DNA of 64,000 bases, taken from positions 35,283 to 99,282 of the forward strand of contig CALHVX010000073.1 in NCBI GenBank assembly GCA_938036875.1. The letters are read 5' to 3'. Both the position numbers and the translations under genes were made by a program. Source of the stretch: an uncultured Pseudomonadales bacterium. Lineage in GTDB: Bacteria > Pseudomonadota > Gammaproteobacteria > Pseudomonadales > Azotimanducaceae. Positions 10,669 to 19,311 of this stretch are shown in pieces. The notes beneath the pieces were generated by a model. That model was given only the letters and a program-made list of their open reading frames with translations. It was not told where the DNA came from and did not search any database. Numbering within the stretch: position 1 is the stretch's first letter; every line of letters begins with the position of its first letter.

Positions 10669-10804
10669 TCATCGAGACCGGTGGAGGGATAGGCCCTTCG
10701 AAGCCGGAGCAACCATCAGCGCTAGGCCCAACAACCTAACGCTGAACGGTGCTAATTCCTACAAAGTGCATCCGCGACATAAAGGACAACGCTTTGACAG
10801 ATGA
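10669..10804 (+). promoter_or_regulatory. SAM-I (S-box) riboswitch upstream of metB
   Basis: The S-box consensus is clear: TCATCGAGACCGGTGGAGG (10669-10687), GGATAGGCCCTTCGAAGCC, GGAGCAACC (10706-10714), then GGTGCTAATTCC (10748-10759). The 3' part closes with CAAAG (10762-10766) pairing to CTTTG (10792-10796), and P1 is formed by TCATC (10669-10673) with GATGA (10800-10804). It lies about 115 nt ahead of the metB start. I see no intrinsic terminator with a U-tract after it, so control may be at translation initiation. The stretch between the aminotransferase start and this element (10587-10668) shows nothing else. Confidence 0.88.
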
Positions 10805-10921
10805 TCAAGAGACACTGCCCTATTGGTGACGTGAGCTTGATTCAAAACCCTCGATGATTTCTTAACTCGGCATAGCCACATGCATGTGCATTTGAGCTTT
10901 TGCCTCTAACAGAGAAATCAG

Positions 10922-12106
10922 ATGACAAACTTTGCAACCACTTTAGATTTACCGACAACAAACGCTGGACCAAGAACAACAACCCTGGTTCGTAGTGGCT
11001 TAAACGACGATACCCAATACAACGCGGTCATCCCGCCACTGCATCTAAGCGCTACCTATCGCTTCCCGAGCTTTGGCACCAAAGGACAATACGACTACGC
11101 ACGCTCAGGCAATCCTACCCGCGATGCACTGATTGAAATGCTGGTGGGGTTAGAATCCGGCACTCATGGTGTCGCAACCTGTTCCGGTATGGCTGCCATT
11201 CACCTGCTATTTCAAACCCTAAAGCCTAACGACCTAGTGCTAGCCAGCAGCGATCTTTACGGTGGCACACATCGGTTGCTGGAACGTTTGGGCCAAGATA
11301 GTCGGCTGCGGGTGCTATATATCGACACCACCGATTCGACCAAAACCGCCGCCGCCATAGAAGAGCACCAGCCACAATTGGTTTATGTCGAAACACCGAG
11401 CAACCCCTTGCTCAAGATAACGGATATACAAGCGGTTGCGGAGCATTGCAATAAGGCAAAGTCGTTGCTCGCCGTAGATAACACCTTCTTATCTCCGTCA
11501 GGTCAACAGCCGCTGCTACTCGGAGCCGATGTAGTCCTACACTCCACAACCAAATACATTAACGGGCACAGCGACGTTATCGGCGGCGCGGTGGTTTGCA
11601 AAGACGCTGGATTGGGCGAAAACCTGGCCTGGTGGGCTAACTGCTTAGGACTATCCGCGTCACCTTTTGATGCACATCAGACCATGCGTGGTGCTCGTAC
11701 ACTATTTGCCCGCAGCAACGTCCATGCGCATAACGCAATGCACCTAGCACATTGGCTTGATGATCAATCGGCTTGCTCCAGAGTTTACTACCCAGGGCTA
11801 CCAAACCACGCAGGACACGACATAGCACAAGCGCAACAATTGCACTTTGGAGGCATCTTGAGTGTTGAGTTCGCACCTGATGTGGACATAGCGGGGCTGA
11901 CATCTCGCTTACGATGCTTCACGTTAGCGGAGTCACTTGGTGGCGTCGAAAGTTTAGTGGCACATCCAGCAAGCATGACACACGCGGCCATGGACTTTGA
12001 GCAACACAAGCAGGCGGGTATTTCAGATCGACTGCTGCGATTTTCGGTGGGGATCGAAGCGCTAGATTGTCTTCAGGCGGACCTGCAGCAAGCGTTGAAC
12101 GATTAG
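10922..12106 (+). CDS. metB: Cystathionine gamma-synthase
   Basis: A 394-residue Cys/Met-metabolism PLP enzyme that joins an activated homoserine (O-succinyl or O-acetyl) with cysteine to give cystathionine in methionine synthesis. Characteristic MetB sequence runs throughout: RSGLNDDTQYNAVIPPLHLS, YARSGNPTRD, VDNTFLSPSGQQPL, the PLP lysine in HSTTKYINGHSDVIGG, LAWWANCLG and FTLAESLGGVESL. The match to the E. coli enzyme is stronger than to O-acetylhomoserine sulfhydrylases or methionine gamma-lyase, although direct sulfhydrylation cannot be excluded by eye. It is preceded by the SAM-I riboswitch, which supports a biosynthetic role repressed when SAM is plentiful. Confidence 0.92.
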   Translation: MTNFATTLDLPTTNAGPRTTTLVRSGLNDDTQYNAVIPPLHLSATYRFPSFGTKGQYDYARSGNPTRDALIEMLVGLESGTHGVATCSGMAAIHLLFQTLKPNDLVLASSDLYGGTHRLLERLGQDSRLRVLYIDTTDSTKTAAAIEEHQPQLVYVETPSNPLLKITDIQAVAEHCNKAKSLLAVDNTFLSPSGQQPLLLGADVVLHSTTKYINGHSDVIGGAVVCKDAGLGENLAWWANCLGLSASPFDAHQTMRGARTLFARSNVHAHNAMHLAHWLDDQSACSRVYYPGLPNHAGHDIAQAQQLHFGGILSVEFAPDVDIAGLTSRLRCFTLAESLGGVESLVAHPASMTHAAMDFEQHKQAGISDRLLRFSVGIEALDCLQADLQQALND

Positions 12107-12201
12107 TTTAATCCAGCACAGACGCAGCACAGCCATTGTCGGCGGAACCAATGCCCTGTATACCGGTCACAACAGCACACAAATCCTAGGAGAGGCTAAC
12201 A

Positions 12202-13788
12202 ATGACCATGCGCCAAAAATTTGTGATCGCCGCTATCGCCGCGTTGATGGCCGTAGCCGTGATTGGCCAATATTGGTCCGGCATTTACTGGGGCTTGCTG
12301 ATCTTGCTGCCGATCATCGCCATGGGTTTGGTGGATATGTTTCAGCCACACAGCTCGCTGCGCCGGCTATACCCCGTCATGGCTCACTTTCGCTATCTAC
12401 TGGAATCGGTTCGACCCGAGATCCAGCAATACTTCGTGGAGACTGAAGTAAACGGATCGCCCATTCCACGAGAGTTTCGCTCTTTGGTCTATCAGCGCGC
12501 CAAGGGTGACAGAGACACCCGCCCTTTCGGCACCATCTTTGACGTCAACCGAGCTGGCTATGAGTGGATGAACCATTCTCTTGCTGCTAAATCGCATGGT
12601 GACCCCAATATTCGCGTAAAAATTGGTGGTGACCAGTGCACACAACCTTACCTCGCCTCACCACTGAACATCTCGGCGATGAGCTATGGTGCTTTGAGCA
12701 AGAACGCCATCATGGCGCTGAACAGCGGCGCTAAGCTTGGCGGCTTTTCGCACAATACGGGTGAAGGCAGCCTAAGCCCATACCACCTTGAGCACGGCGG
12801 CGATATTGTGTGGCAAATTGGTACCGGTTACTTTGGCTGCCGGGATGATGCAGGCAACTTTAATCCCACGTTGTTTCAGAAGAACAGCCGACGTGAGGTG
12901 GTTAAGATGATTGAGATTAAATTGTCTCAAGGCGCTAAGCCGGGCCACGGCGGTATCCTACCGGCCGCCAAGCTCACCGAGGAGATTGCCCGCATCCGTA
13001 ACGTACCTATGGGGCAAGACGTGGTATCTCCCCCAACCCATTCAACCTTTTCTTCCCCTATCGAGCTACTAGAGTTCATTGGGCAACTACGTGAGCTGTC
13101 TGGCGGCAAGCCCGTTGGCTTCAAACTTTGCTTGGGACGCCGAGATGAATTTTTTGGCATCTGCAAAGCCATGCTCGAAACCCAACAATACCCAGATTTT
13201 ATTACCGTTGACGGCGGTGAAGGTGGAACCGGTGCTGCACCCACAGAAATGACCAACTCCGTAGGCACCCCACTACGAGATGGCTTGATCTTTGTAAACA
13301 ATGCGCTCATCGGTTGCGGCTTGCGCGACAAAATCAAGATCATCGCCTCGGGCAAAATCTTCTCAGCCTTTCATATGGCGCGCGCTATTGCCTTGGGGGC
13401 AGACACCGTCAATTCCGCAAGAGGTATGATGTTGGCCCTCGGGTGCATTCAGTCGCGCTCATGCAACACCGACGCCTGCCCAACCGGCATTGCCACCACT
13501 AACCCAAATCGAGTAAAAGGCTTAGTGGTCACAGACAAAGCTACCCGGGTTGCCAACTTCCATCGCGAAACCGTCACTCACCTAGCAGAGCTAGTGGCAG
13601 CCGCCGGTCTGGATAGTTTTGAGCAGCTAAAGCCAAAACACATCAACCGTCGAGTTCGGGGCACCGAAGTGAAGACCTATGAGCAGCTCTATCCGGTTGT
13701 GGCACCTGGTTGCTTCTTAAACGCAGATAGCACGCCAGATGAATGGCGCGATGATTGGAACGCAGCCCACACCGGAGCTTGGGGCTAA
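12202..13788 (+). CDS. Membrane-anchored FMN-binding glutamate-synthase-like protein (GltB2 type)
   Basis: A 528-residue protein. Two hydrophobic N-terminal helices (about 8-25 and 30-46) anchor it, followed by the FMN-binding TIM barrel of the glutamate synthase large subunit: ISAMSYGALS, GAKLGGFSHNTGEGSLSPYH, KPGHGGILPA, VDGGEGGTGAAP and IASGKI. The cysteine set CIQSRSCNTDACPTGI (about 415-430) matches the 3Fe-4S binding loop of glutamate synthase. The glutaminase domain and the C-terminal beta-helix of true GltB are missing, as usual for this stand-alone family, whose reaction is not well established. It follows metB by 95 bp on the same strand. Confidence 0.9.
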   Translation: MTMRQKFVIAAIAALMAVAVIGQYWSGIYWGLLILLPIIAMGLVDMFQPHSSLRRLYPVMAHFRYLLESVRPEIQQYFVETEVNGSPIPREFRSLVYQRAKGDRDTRPFGTIFDVNRAGYEWMNHSLAAKSHGDPNIRVKIGGDQCTQPYLASPLNISAMSYGALSKNAIMALNSGAKLGGFSHNTGEGSLSPYHLEHGGDIVWQIGTGYFGCRDDAGNFNPTLFQKNSRREVVKMIEIKLSQGAKPGHGGILPAAKLTEEIARIRNVPMGQDVVSPPTHSTFSSPIELLEFIGQLRELSGGKPVGFKLCLGRRDEFFGICKAMLETQQYPDFITVDGGEGGTGAAPTEMTNSVGTPLRDGLIFVNNALIGCGLRDKIKIIASGKIFSAFHMARAIALGADTVNSARGMMLALGCIQSRSCNTDACPTGIATTNPNRVKGLVVTDKATRVANFHRETVTHLAELVAAAGLDSFEQLKPKHINRRVRGTEVKTYEQLYPVVAPGCFLNADSTPDEWRDDWNAAHTGAWG

Positions 13789-13818
13789 GCCCTGAAACAT
13801 GCCAGCCGTGGGTAGTTT

Positions 13819-14310
13819 TTAGCCGGCGCTGTCTTGGAGCAAGCTCGCATGTGGGCCGACAAAAAAATCGGAGACCACACGCTTGCGAATCACCGCATCG
13901 GCATCGATCAAAAACGTCGCCCGCCGAATACCAAACCCCATAGGGCCAGTGACACCGTAGGCACGAACAGCCGTTTTGTCCATGTCGCTAAGCAAGGTGA
14001 ACGGCAAATTGAACTGTGTTTTGAAGCGCAGATGGCTTGCGACGGATTGCACGCTAATCCCCACAACCTTTACCACCTCAGCGGAACCTTCTAGCTCGTT
14101 GATGAGTTCAGGGTCAGGACCATTGGTAGCATCCAACTTCTCAACCATATCCCGCAGGGCACAAGCCTGGGCGGTGCAGATAGGGGTGAAATCTGCGGGG
14201 TAAAAATACAGCAAGATAGAGCCGCTGGAGAGCAGCTCAGATAGCTTGCGCGGATTGCCCAATTCGTCTGGCAACTCAAATTCTGGCGCCTTGTCACCCG
14301 GTCCCAACAT
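13819..14310 (-). CDS. Peroxiredoxin, PrxQ/Bcp type
   Basis: About 163 residues from the chosen start ATG 14310 (MLGPGDKAPEFELPDELG), which is where family members begin; the frame is open 18 codons further, to 14364, but that extension is Cys-rich and unlike the family. The motif PADFTPICTAQACALRD carries the peroxidatic cysteine and, five residues on, the resolving cysteine of PrxQ-type thiol peroxidases. Later marks are GISVQSVASHLRFKTQFNLPF and LLSDMDKTAVRAYGV. Reduces hydrogen peroxide and organic hydroperoxides with thioredoxin. Convergent with the GltB-like gene, 30 bp apart. Confidence 0.9.
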   Translation of the reverse strand: MLGPGDKAPEFELPDELGNPRKLSELLSSGSILLYFYPADFTPICTAQACALRDMVEKLDATNGPDPELINELEGSAEVVKVVGISVQSVASHLRFKTQFNLPFTLLSDMDKTAVRAYGVTGPMGFGIRRATFLIDADAVIRKRVVSDFFVGPHASLLQDSAG

Positions 14311-14529
14311 ACAACGTCCAATACAACCGAGAAACACTTCTCGAGTACCGCTAGTGCAACACAAACGCTTTGCCGATCCAACCTCTGCAACCTATCTAAC
14401 TGAGATCTACTCGCCGCTAGCGCTTAGCCCACAATATCTCGAGAACGTGAAGCAGATCGCGCTATTGCAGGGCTGGCAGCAAACCGCCTTCCTATACTGA
14501 TAGGAACAGCAAAAGGATTTGGACTGAAT

Positions 14530-15705
14530 ATGGAGAGGGTAGTAAATGAGACTCAGGCAACGCGCCTTCTCTATATCGCTGAGAGCGCTGAGAGCGCTGA
14601 CAGCGGCTACGGCACCAACAGCAACACCCACTTCCAGGAGCTGGTAGGGCAAACGGGCTTAAACCTGGCCCTTACCCACTGCTCAAGTTTAGAAGCGGTA
14701 TCTGTGTGCAGCGCACAGCCCTTCGACCTGGTTGTGGTGCACCACCAGCCTGACCAGCTAGACGCAATCGGGCTGGGCGCCGAGCTGCGCAAAGATAGCC
14801 AGTATCAATTCACCCCCATGCTTTTGGTGACCTCACAAGGTAGTGAGCAGCTAGCCGCTCAGGCCTTCAAATCTGGGTTTGAGGACTACCTCAACACCAA
14901 CGGACTTAACGCTCAAGCGGTCAGCCAGAGCATAACTCAAGCACTTCTTACAGCACGCCTGCATGAAGAGCTGGATGCTAGCCGTCACGCGATGATGCAG
15001 TACAACCACGAGTTGGAAAGACGCCACTATTTGTTCAGTAAGTACTGGGATGATGTTTCGCACACCCTGCTCACCCCTCTGGCTTCGGTACAAGAATTTG
15101 TGTCTTTAGTAATGGATGAAGTTCCAGGCAGCATCAACACAGAGCAAGGCAAGTACCTGGCACTGGCTCGGGGAAGCTGCAAAAAGCTTGCAATGGAAAT
15201 TGCTCAGTTGGCCCAAATTTCAGAGCTTGGCTCAGCCGTGAATTTGCCGACGGCCAACAGCCAATGTTTGATCACCATTTTGGCTGATGTGATTAAAGAC
15301 ATTAGCCTGGATGCGCAGCTGCAAAATGTTTGCATCACCACAAGCTATGCCAACAACTTACCTAGCGTGGTTGTGGATAAATATCGCTTCTCTCAGGCGT
15401 TACAATCGCTGCTGCTTAGATGTATCTGCCTAGCCGGCCAGCAAGGTGAGGTCGAGGTCACCGCACAAGAAAATGCAACTCGCTCAGGCTTCGTCAACGT
15501 TGTGCTGCAGGTTTTCGAAACCGACGAAACACAGATCGGTTTAAACCCTGAAACCTTTCGCGACCTTGCTAATGGCAACGCCATTGTTGCCATGCACGGA
15601 GGTGAGCTTACTGTAAGCCACCTACCAGACGGCACAACGGAGTTTCGGTTCCAGCTACCGGCAAGCAACGACAAACCCAACGCCTCTTTGCAGCCTGCCG
15701 CATGA
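14530..15705 (+). CDS. Degenerate receiver-histidine-kinase protein (likely pseudokinase)
   Basis: A 391-residue protein built like its downstream neighbour: an N-terminal receiver-like domain (about 10-140), a short coiled linker, a HisKA-like dimerisation segment with VSHTLLTPLASVQEF (His178 kept), and a C-terminal ATPase-like region. The receiver lacks the acidic pair (YIAESAES), has His71 where the phosphoacceptor Asp belongs (DLVVVHHQP) and Asn where the conserved Lys belongs (DYLNTNG). The ATPase part has no recognisable N-box or G-boxes. I infer a regulatory, catalytically dead partner of the next kinase. It overlaps that gene by four bases (ATGA), so the pair is translationally coupled. 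Confidence 0.75.
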   Translation: MERVVNETQATRLLYIAESAESADSGYGTNSNTHFQELVGQTGLNLALTHCSSLEAVSVCSAQPFDLVVVHHQPDQLDAIGLGAELRKDSQYQFTPMLLVTSQGSEQLAAQAFKSGFEDYLNTNGLNAQAVSQSITQALLTARLHEELDASRHAMMQYNHELERRHYLFSKYWDDVSHTLLTPLASVQEFVSLVMDEVPGSINTEQGKYLALARGSCKKLAMEIAQLAQISELGSAVNLPTANSQCLITILADVIKDISLDAQLQNVCITTSYANNLPSVVVDKYRFSQALQSLLLRCICLAGQQGEVEVTAQENATRSGFVNVVLQVFETDETQIGLNPETFRDLANGNAIVAMHGGELTVSHLPDGTTEFRFQLPASNDKPNASLQPAA

Positions 15706-16964
15706 ACACCGCTGCTGACCTACAGGGTGATTCACCCTTCGCCAACAACCAAAAGTCGGTGCCAAACGCCAGCATCAATCCTGCGACCATCAAAATATTG
15801 GTTGTTGATCAGAACCCAAAAGCGCGCCTACTCTGCACTACACAGCTAGGTAGCTCGCAAAACCAGCGCTACCAAATAGACGAAGCGGTCAATAGCAACA
15901 TGGCAATAGCAATGCTACGCGGAGAAGCTTACGATTGCGTTTTGGTCAACCAGGCCTTGCCAGGAACATCAGGGATAGACTGTATCAACCTGTTTCAGCA
16001 AGCCAGCCAAGACGAACAACTACCCATTATTTTGCTATCTGAGAGTACTGACGAAGCCTTAAGTGCCCGCGCCATGCAAAGCGACGCTGCAGATTACCTG
16101 ATCAAAGATCAAATAAGCATTGCAATGCTGGATCAGTCGATAGACAGCGCCTTAACTAACGCCAAACTTAAGCGCTCCATGGCCCGCGAGCGTACGCAGC
16201 TAAGCAAAATCAACGACGAACTATTAACCAAGTACTCGGACATTCAATCTTTGTATCAATCCATATCCCATGAGCTTAAGAATCCACTCACGGCAATCCG
16301 AGAATTCACGTCATTGCTGGCCGACGGTGTAGTGGGTGAAATCAATCCGCAGCAGGAGGAATTTTTGAATATTTCTCTGGAATGTTGTGATCGCTTAGGT
16401 CGCCTAGTGAACGACTTACTAGATACCGCAAAACTCGAAACCGGCAAGCTTGAGCTAATTCCAGAAGCAGTAGACTTAGCTCGACTCACACACCAAGTGG
16501 TGCAACAACACTTAAGCGTTAGCGAAGAAAAAAACGTCACCCTTACTTGCGAGCTGCCTGTAGGGCTGCCGACTATACAAGGCGACAGCGTTCGCATCGC
16601 CCAGGTCTTATCAAACTTGCTAGATAACTCGCTTAAATTCACACCGGCAGGTGGCTGGGTGAAGCTCACCGCCGCGTATCAAGCCCATGAACAATGCTTC
16701 ACCATATCGGTAGCCGACAGCGGCAAAGGGATCGCGGGCAAAGACATCTCACATATCTTTGAGCGCATGTATCAGAGCAAATCAAACGAATTGGGCCAAC
16801 GTGATGGCATGGGTATCGGTCTGTTTTTAAGCTCAACCATCGCCAAGCTGCACGGTGGCAATCTAACCGTAAAAAGCGACGTTGGATTCGGCAGCGAGTT
16901 CATACTGAGCTTACCGCTACAAATGCCATCCATCACTTTGGCGGAAGTCGAGCCAACCCTCTAG
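15702..16964 (+). CDS. Soluble histidine kinase with N-terminal pseudo-receiver
   Basis: A 420-residue cytoplasmic protein without membrane segments. The receiver domain (about 30-155) keeps the fold, with ILVVDQNPKA and Lys135 in YLIKDQ, but has Asn83 in place of the phosphoacceptor Asp (DCVLVNQALPGTSG). The kinase part is intact: H-box SISHELKNPLTAIREF (His190), N-box LSNLLDNSLKFTPAGG, G1 VADSGKGIAG, F-box IFERMY and G2 GMGIGLFLSS. It should autophosphorylate but cannot be regulated by canonical Asp phosphorylation of its own receiver. A true response regulator is not encoded nearby. Convergent, with a one-base gap, to the amidohydrolase gene. Confidence 0.88.
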   Translation: MNTAADLQGDSPFANNQKSVPNASINPATIKILVVDQNPKARLLCTTQLGSSQNQRYQIDEAVNSNMAIAMLRGEAYDCVLVNQALPGTSGIDCINLFQQASQDEQLPIILLSESTDEALSARAMQSDAADYLIKDQISIAMLDQSIDSALTNAKLKRSMARERTQLSKINDELLTKYSDIQSLYQSISHELKNPLTAIREFTSLLADGVVGEINPQQEEFLNISLECCDRLGRLVNDLLDTAKLETGKLELIPEAVDLARLTHQVVQQHLSVSEEKNVTLTCELPVGLPTIQGDSVRIAQVLSNLLDNSLKFTPAGGWVKLTAAYQAHEQCFTISVADSGKGIAGKDISHIFERMYQSKSNELGQRDGMGIGLFLSSTIAKLHGGNLTVKSDVGFGSEFILSLPLQMPSITLAEVEPTL

Positions 16965-16965
16965 C

Positions 16966-18093
16966 TCAACTTAAATCGAACAAACGTACAGCATTATCCC
17001 CCAACACCGCTGCCTTACGAGCAGCGGTAAGGTCTTTGATTGATTGCCGTATCAACTGCGGCGCCTCTAGGGTGGAATCTATGTGCGGATAATCTGAGCC
17101 CCACAAAATATTTTGTTCCCCCACCAAGCTGAGCATCGCATCAATGGTTCGCTCTTCTGGCTCTGCTACAAAGTAGCAGTTGCGCTGGATGTACTCACTG
17201 GGCTTCAACTTAAGCGGTGGTGCAATACCAGATAGCACAGCATGCTTTTCATCCAGCCTGTCCATTAGGTAAGCAGCGTAACCACAACCAGCCTCTACGC
17301 TAAGAATATTAAGCTTCGGGTGCCGATCAAAAAAACCATCCACCACCATCGATGCCAAAGCTGGAATCATTTGCCCAGTGGCACCTAGTCCAAAACCAAA
17401 CAACGCCCCCATGCTAGGTGCGCTTTGGTGCCACTCAGAAAAAGAAGCTGCCGCACCAGAGAAACGTACAATGACATGCAGGCAACCGGGCACACCGGCG
17501 GCTTCCATGATGTTCCAAATGGGGTCGAAATCTGGATGGCTCGGTCGCTTGCCATCAATGGTTTCAGGCGGCACAAACACCCCTTTAAAACCCAGCTTCA
17601 AACAGCGCTGCAACTCAATGACGGCCGCATCCACGTCTCGCCAGTTCAATGCGGCAATCGCTATTACCCGGTTCGGCAGGCCCTGCATAAACTCTGCCTG
17701 CCAAGTGTTGTAGGCTCTAAAATAGGCACTGATCAAACCTAGATCGTCAGTAGGAAACGGCAATATGCCAATGGTTGGGAAGGTCACACACCTGTCGACA
17801 CCCCAAGAATCCAGCAGCTCCCCACGAGCACTCGGCTCATAGCTGGCGGCCGGACAACCGTCTGCGTACTTCAGCTTGCCTGCAAACAACTCAGCACGAT
17901 CATGCTCAACGCCGCCAAGCCCAGCCAGGCCGAAAGGCAATACCACCTCATCAGCAATAATCAGGCTTTCATTGCCTTGGGCATCTTCATCAATGCGAAT
18001 CGCTTGAGCACGATACTTAGGTTCGAGGTAATCCTGCCACAAGGTCGCAGGCTCCATAACGTGCGAATCACAATCGATGACCATCGATGCCAT
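16966..18093 (-). CDS. Amidohydrolase family 2 (ACMSD-like) metal-dependent hydrolase
   Basis: A 375-residue TIM-barrel metalloenzyme. The N-terminal metal motif is IDCDSHVMEP (DxH), a mid-protein histidine is in GCLHVIVRF, further candidate residues are in ILSVEAGCGY, and the C-terminal Asp is in LWGSDYPHIDST. The family covers decarboxylases such as ACMSD and gamma-resorcylate decarboxylase as well as hydrolases of cyclic compounds, so the reaction is open. It sits 15 bp downstream of an acyl-CoA dehydrogenase and an HMG-CoA-lyase-like gene on the same strand, indicating a catabolic operon (20240 to 16966). Confidence 0.87.
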   Translation of the reverse strand: MASMVIDCDSHVMEPATLWQDYLEPKYRAQAIRIDEDAQGNESLIIADEVVLPFGLAGLGGVEHDRAELFAGKLKYADGCPAASYEPSARGELLDSWGVDRCVTFPTIGILPFPTDDLGLISAYFRAYNTWQAEFMQGLPNRVIAIAALNWRDVDAAVIELQRCLKLGFKGVFVPPETIDGKRPSHPDFDPIWNIMEAAGVPGCLHVIVRFSGAAASFSEWHQSAPSMGALFGFGLGATGQMIPALASMVVDGFFDRHPKLNILSVEAGCGYAAYLMDRLDEKHAVLSGIAPPLKLKPSEYIQRNCYFVAEPEERTIDAMLSLVGEQNILWGSDYPHIDSTLEAPQLIRQSIKDLTAARKAAVLGDNAVRLFDLS

Positions 18094-18108
18094 AACTTAC
18101 CTCTCCAA

Positions 18109-19311
18109 CTAGCTTGTGTACTGGCGGATCACTTGCTTACCAAGCGCCATCATATGGACCTGGTCTGGTCCATCCGCTTGGCGACACCAGCGAGCGTAGT
18201 TGAACGCTTCTGCCATGGGGTAATCTGCCGTTAAGCCACCCGCTCCATGAATTTGCATACATCGGTCGATGACCGCTTGGGCCATTAGCGGTACCGTAAT
18301 TTTTGCAGCGGCAATGTAGTCGCGCGCATCTTTGGCACCCAACTCATCAACGCGCTTAGCCGTCTTCAGCGTCAACAAACGCGCCTGCTCAATCTCAGCA
18401 AAGGACTTAGCGATGTCTTCTAACACCGACTGGTGATCGGCCAGCTTACGGCCAAAGGTTTCGCGATCAATAGAGCGGCGGCACGCAAATTCTAACGCGC
18501 GCTGAGCACAACCGATGAGACGCATGCAGTGATGGATACGACCTGGCCCCAAACGACCTTGGGAAATTTCAAACCCGCGCCCTTCGCCGAGCAAGATATT
18601 CTCTTTAGGCACTCGCACGTTATCGAAGTGTACCTCTGCATGACCTAAGGGTGCATCGTCATAACCCAAGGTGGTGAGCGGGCGTACAACGGTGACCCCT
18701 GGTGTATCTTTAGGGACCAATATCTGGCTTTGCTGCAAGTGTCGATTGCTGTTCTCAGGATCTGACTTACCCATCACAATCAGAATTTTTGTGCGCTCAT
18801 AGGGTGCATTGGTGATGAACCACTTCTTGCCGTTCACTACATAGCTATCTCCATCGCGCTCAATACGCGTGCGTACATTGGTGGCATCGCTGGAGGCCAC
18901 ATCCGGCTCGGTCATGGCATAAGAGGAGCGAATCTCACCGCTTAACAAAGGCTCAAGCCATTGGGCTTTTTGCTCTTGTGTACCATACTTTAAGAACACC
19001 TCCATATTGCCGGTGTCGGGTGCGTTGCAGTTAAACACCTCAGGCGACCACAACACGCGGCCCATCACCTCGGCCAAACCACAATATTGCTCGTTGGTCA
19101 TGCCACCGTGGTTAACAGGCATCCACAGGTTCCAAAGCCCTTCCGCTTTTGCTTTAGCTTTCAGTTCTTCCATCAAAGGAACCGTACCAAAACGATTCGA
19201 AAGACCGGCTAGCTGCTCTTGGTACAGCTCTTCGTTTGGGTAGATGTGGGTGTCCATGAAGCGTTCTAGTTGATCTTGCAGTTGCTCTAACTCAGCCGTG
19301 GTGTAGCTCAT
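18109..19311 (-). CDS. Acyl-CoA dehydrogenase (ACAD10/11-like)
   Basis: A 400-residue acyl-CoA dehydrogenase with all three domains: the helical N-terminus, the middle-domain motif YAMTEPDVASSDATN and GKKWFITNA, and the C-terminal FAD/substrate region with RETFGRKLADHQSVLEDIA and QIHGAGGLTADYPMAEAF. The loop HCMRLIGCAQRALEFACRR and the WMPVNHGGMTNEQY N-terminal region resemble the ACAD10/11 type, often acting on long or branched chains. It contains both flavin-binding features and so can be a homotetramer, unlike the split pair at 5141-7577. The stop overlaps nothing downstream, but its start overlaps the lyase gene by four bases. Confidence 0.9.
   Translation of the reverse strand: MSYTTAELEQLQDQLERFMDTHIYPNEELYQEQLAGLSNRFGTVPLMEELKAKAKAEGLWNLWMPVNHGGMTNEQYCGLAEVMGRVLWSPEVFNCNAPDTGNMEVFLKYGTQEQKAQWLEPLLSGEIRSSYAMTEPDVASSDATNVRTRIERDGDSYVVNGKKWFITNAPYERTKILIVMGKSDPENSNRHLQQSQILVPKDTPGVTVVRPLTTLGYDDAPLGHAEVHFDNVRVPKENILLGEGRGFEISQGRLGPGRIHHCMRLIGCAQRALEFACRRSIDRETFGRKLADHQSVLEDIAKSFAEIEQARLLTLKTAKRVDELGAKDARDYIAAAKITVPLMAQAVIDRCMQIHGAGGLTADYPMAEAFNYARWCRQADGPDQVHMMALGKQVIRQYTS

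Noticed and set aside
13819..14310. Second selenoprotein (peroxiredoxin)
   Set aside because: Both cysteines are coded by normal Cys codons and the frame has no internal TGA.
14578..14602. Repeated GAGAGCGCT as a regulatory repeat
   Set aside because: It lies in coding sequence and gives a short Ser-Ala-Glu repeat; only two units.
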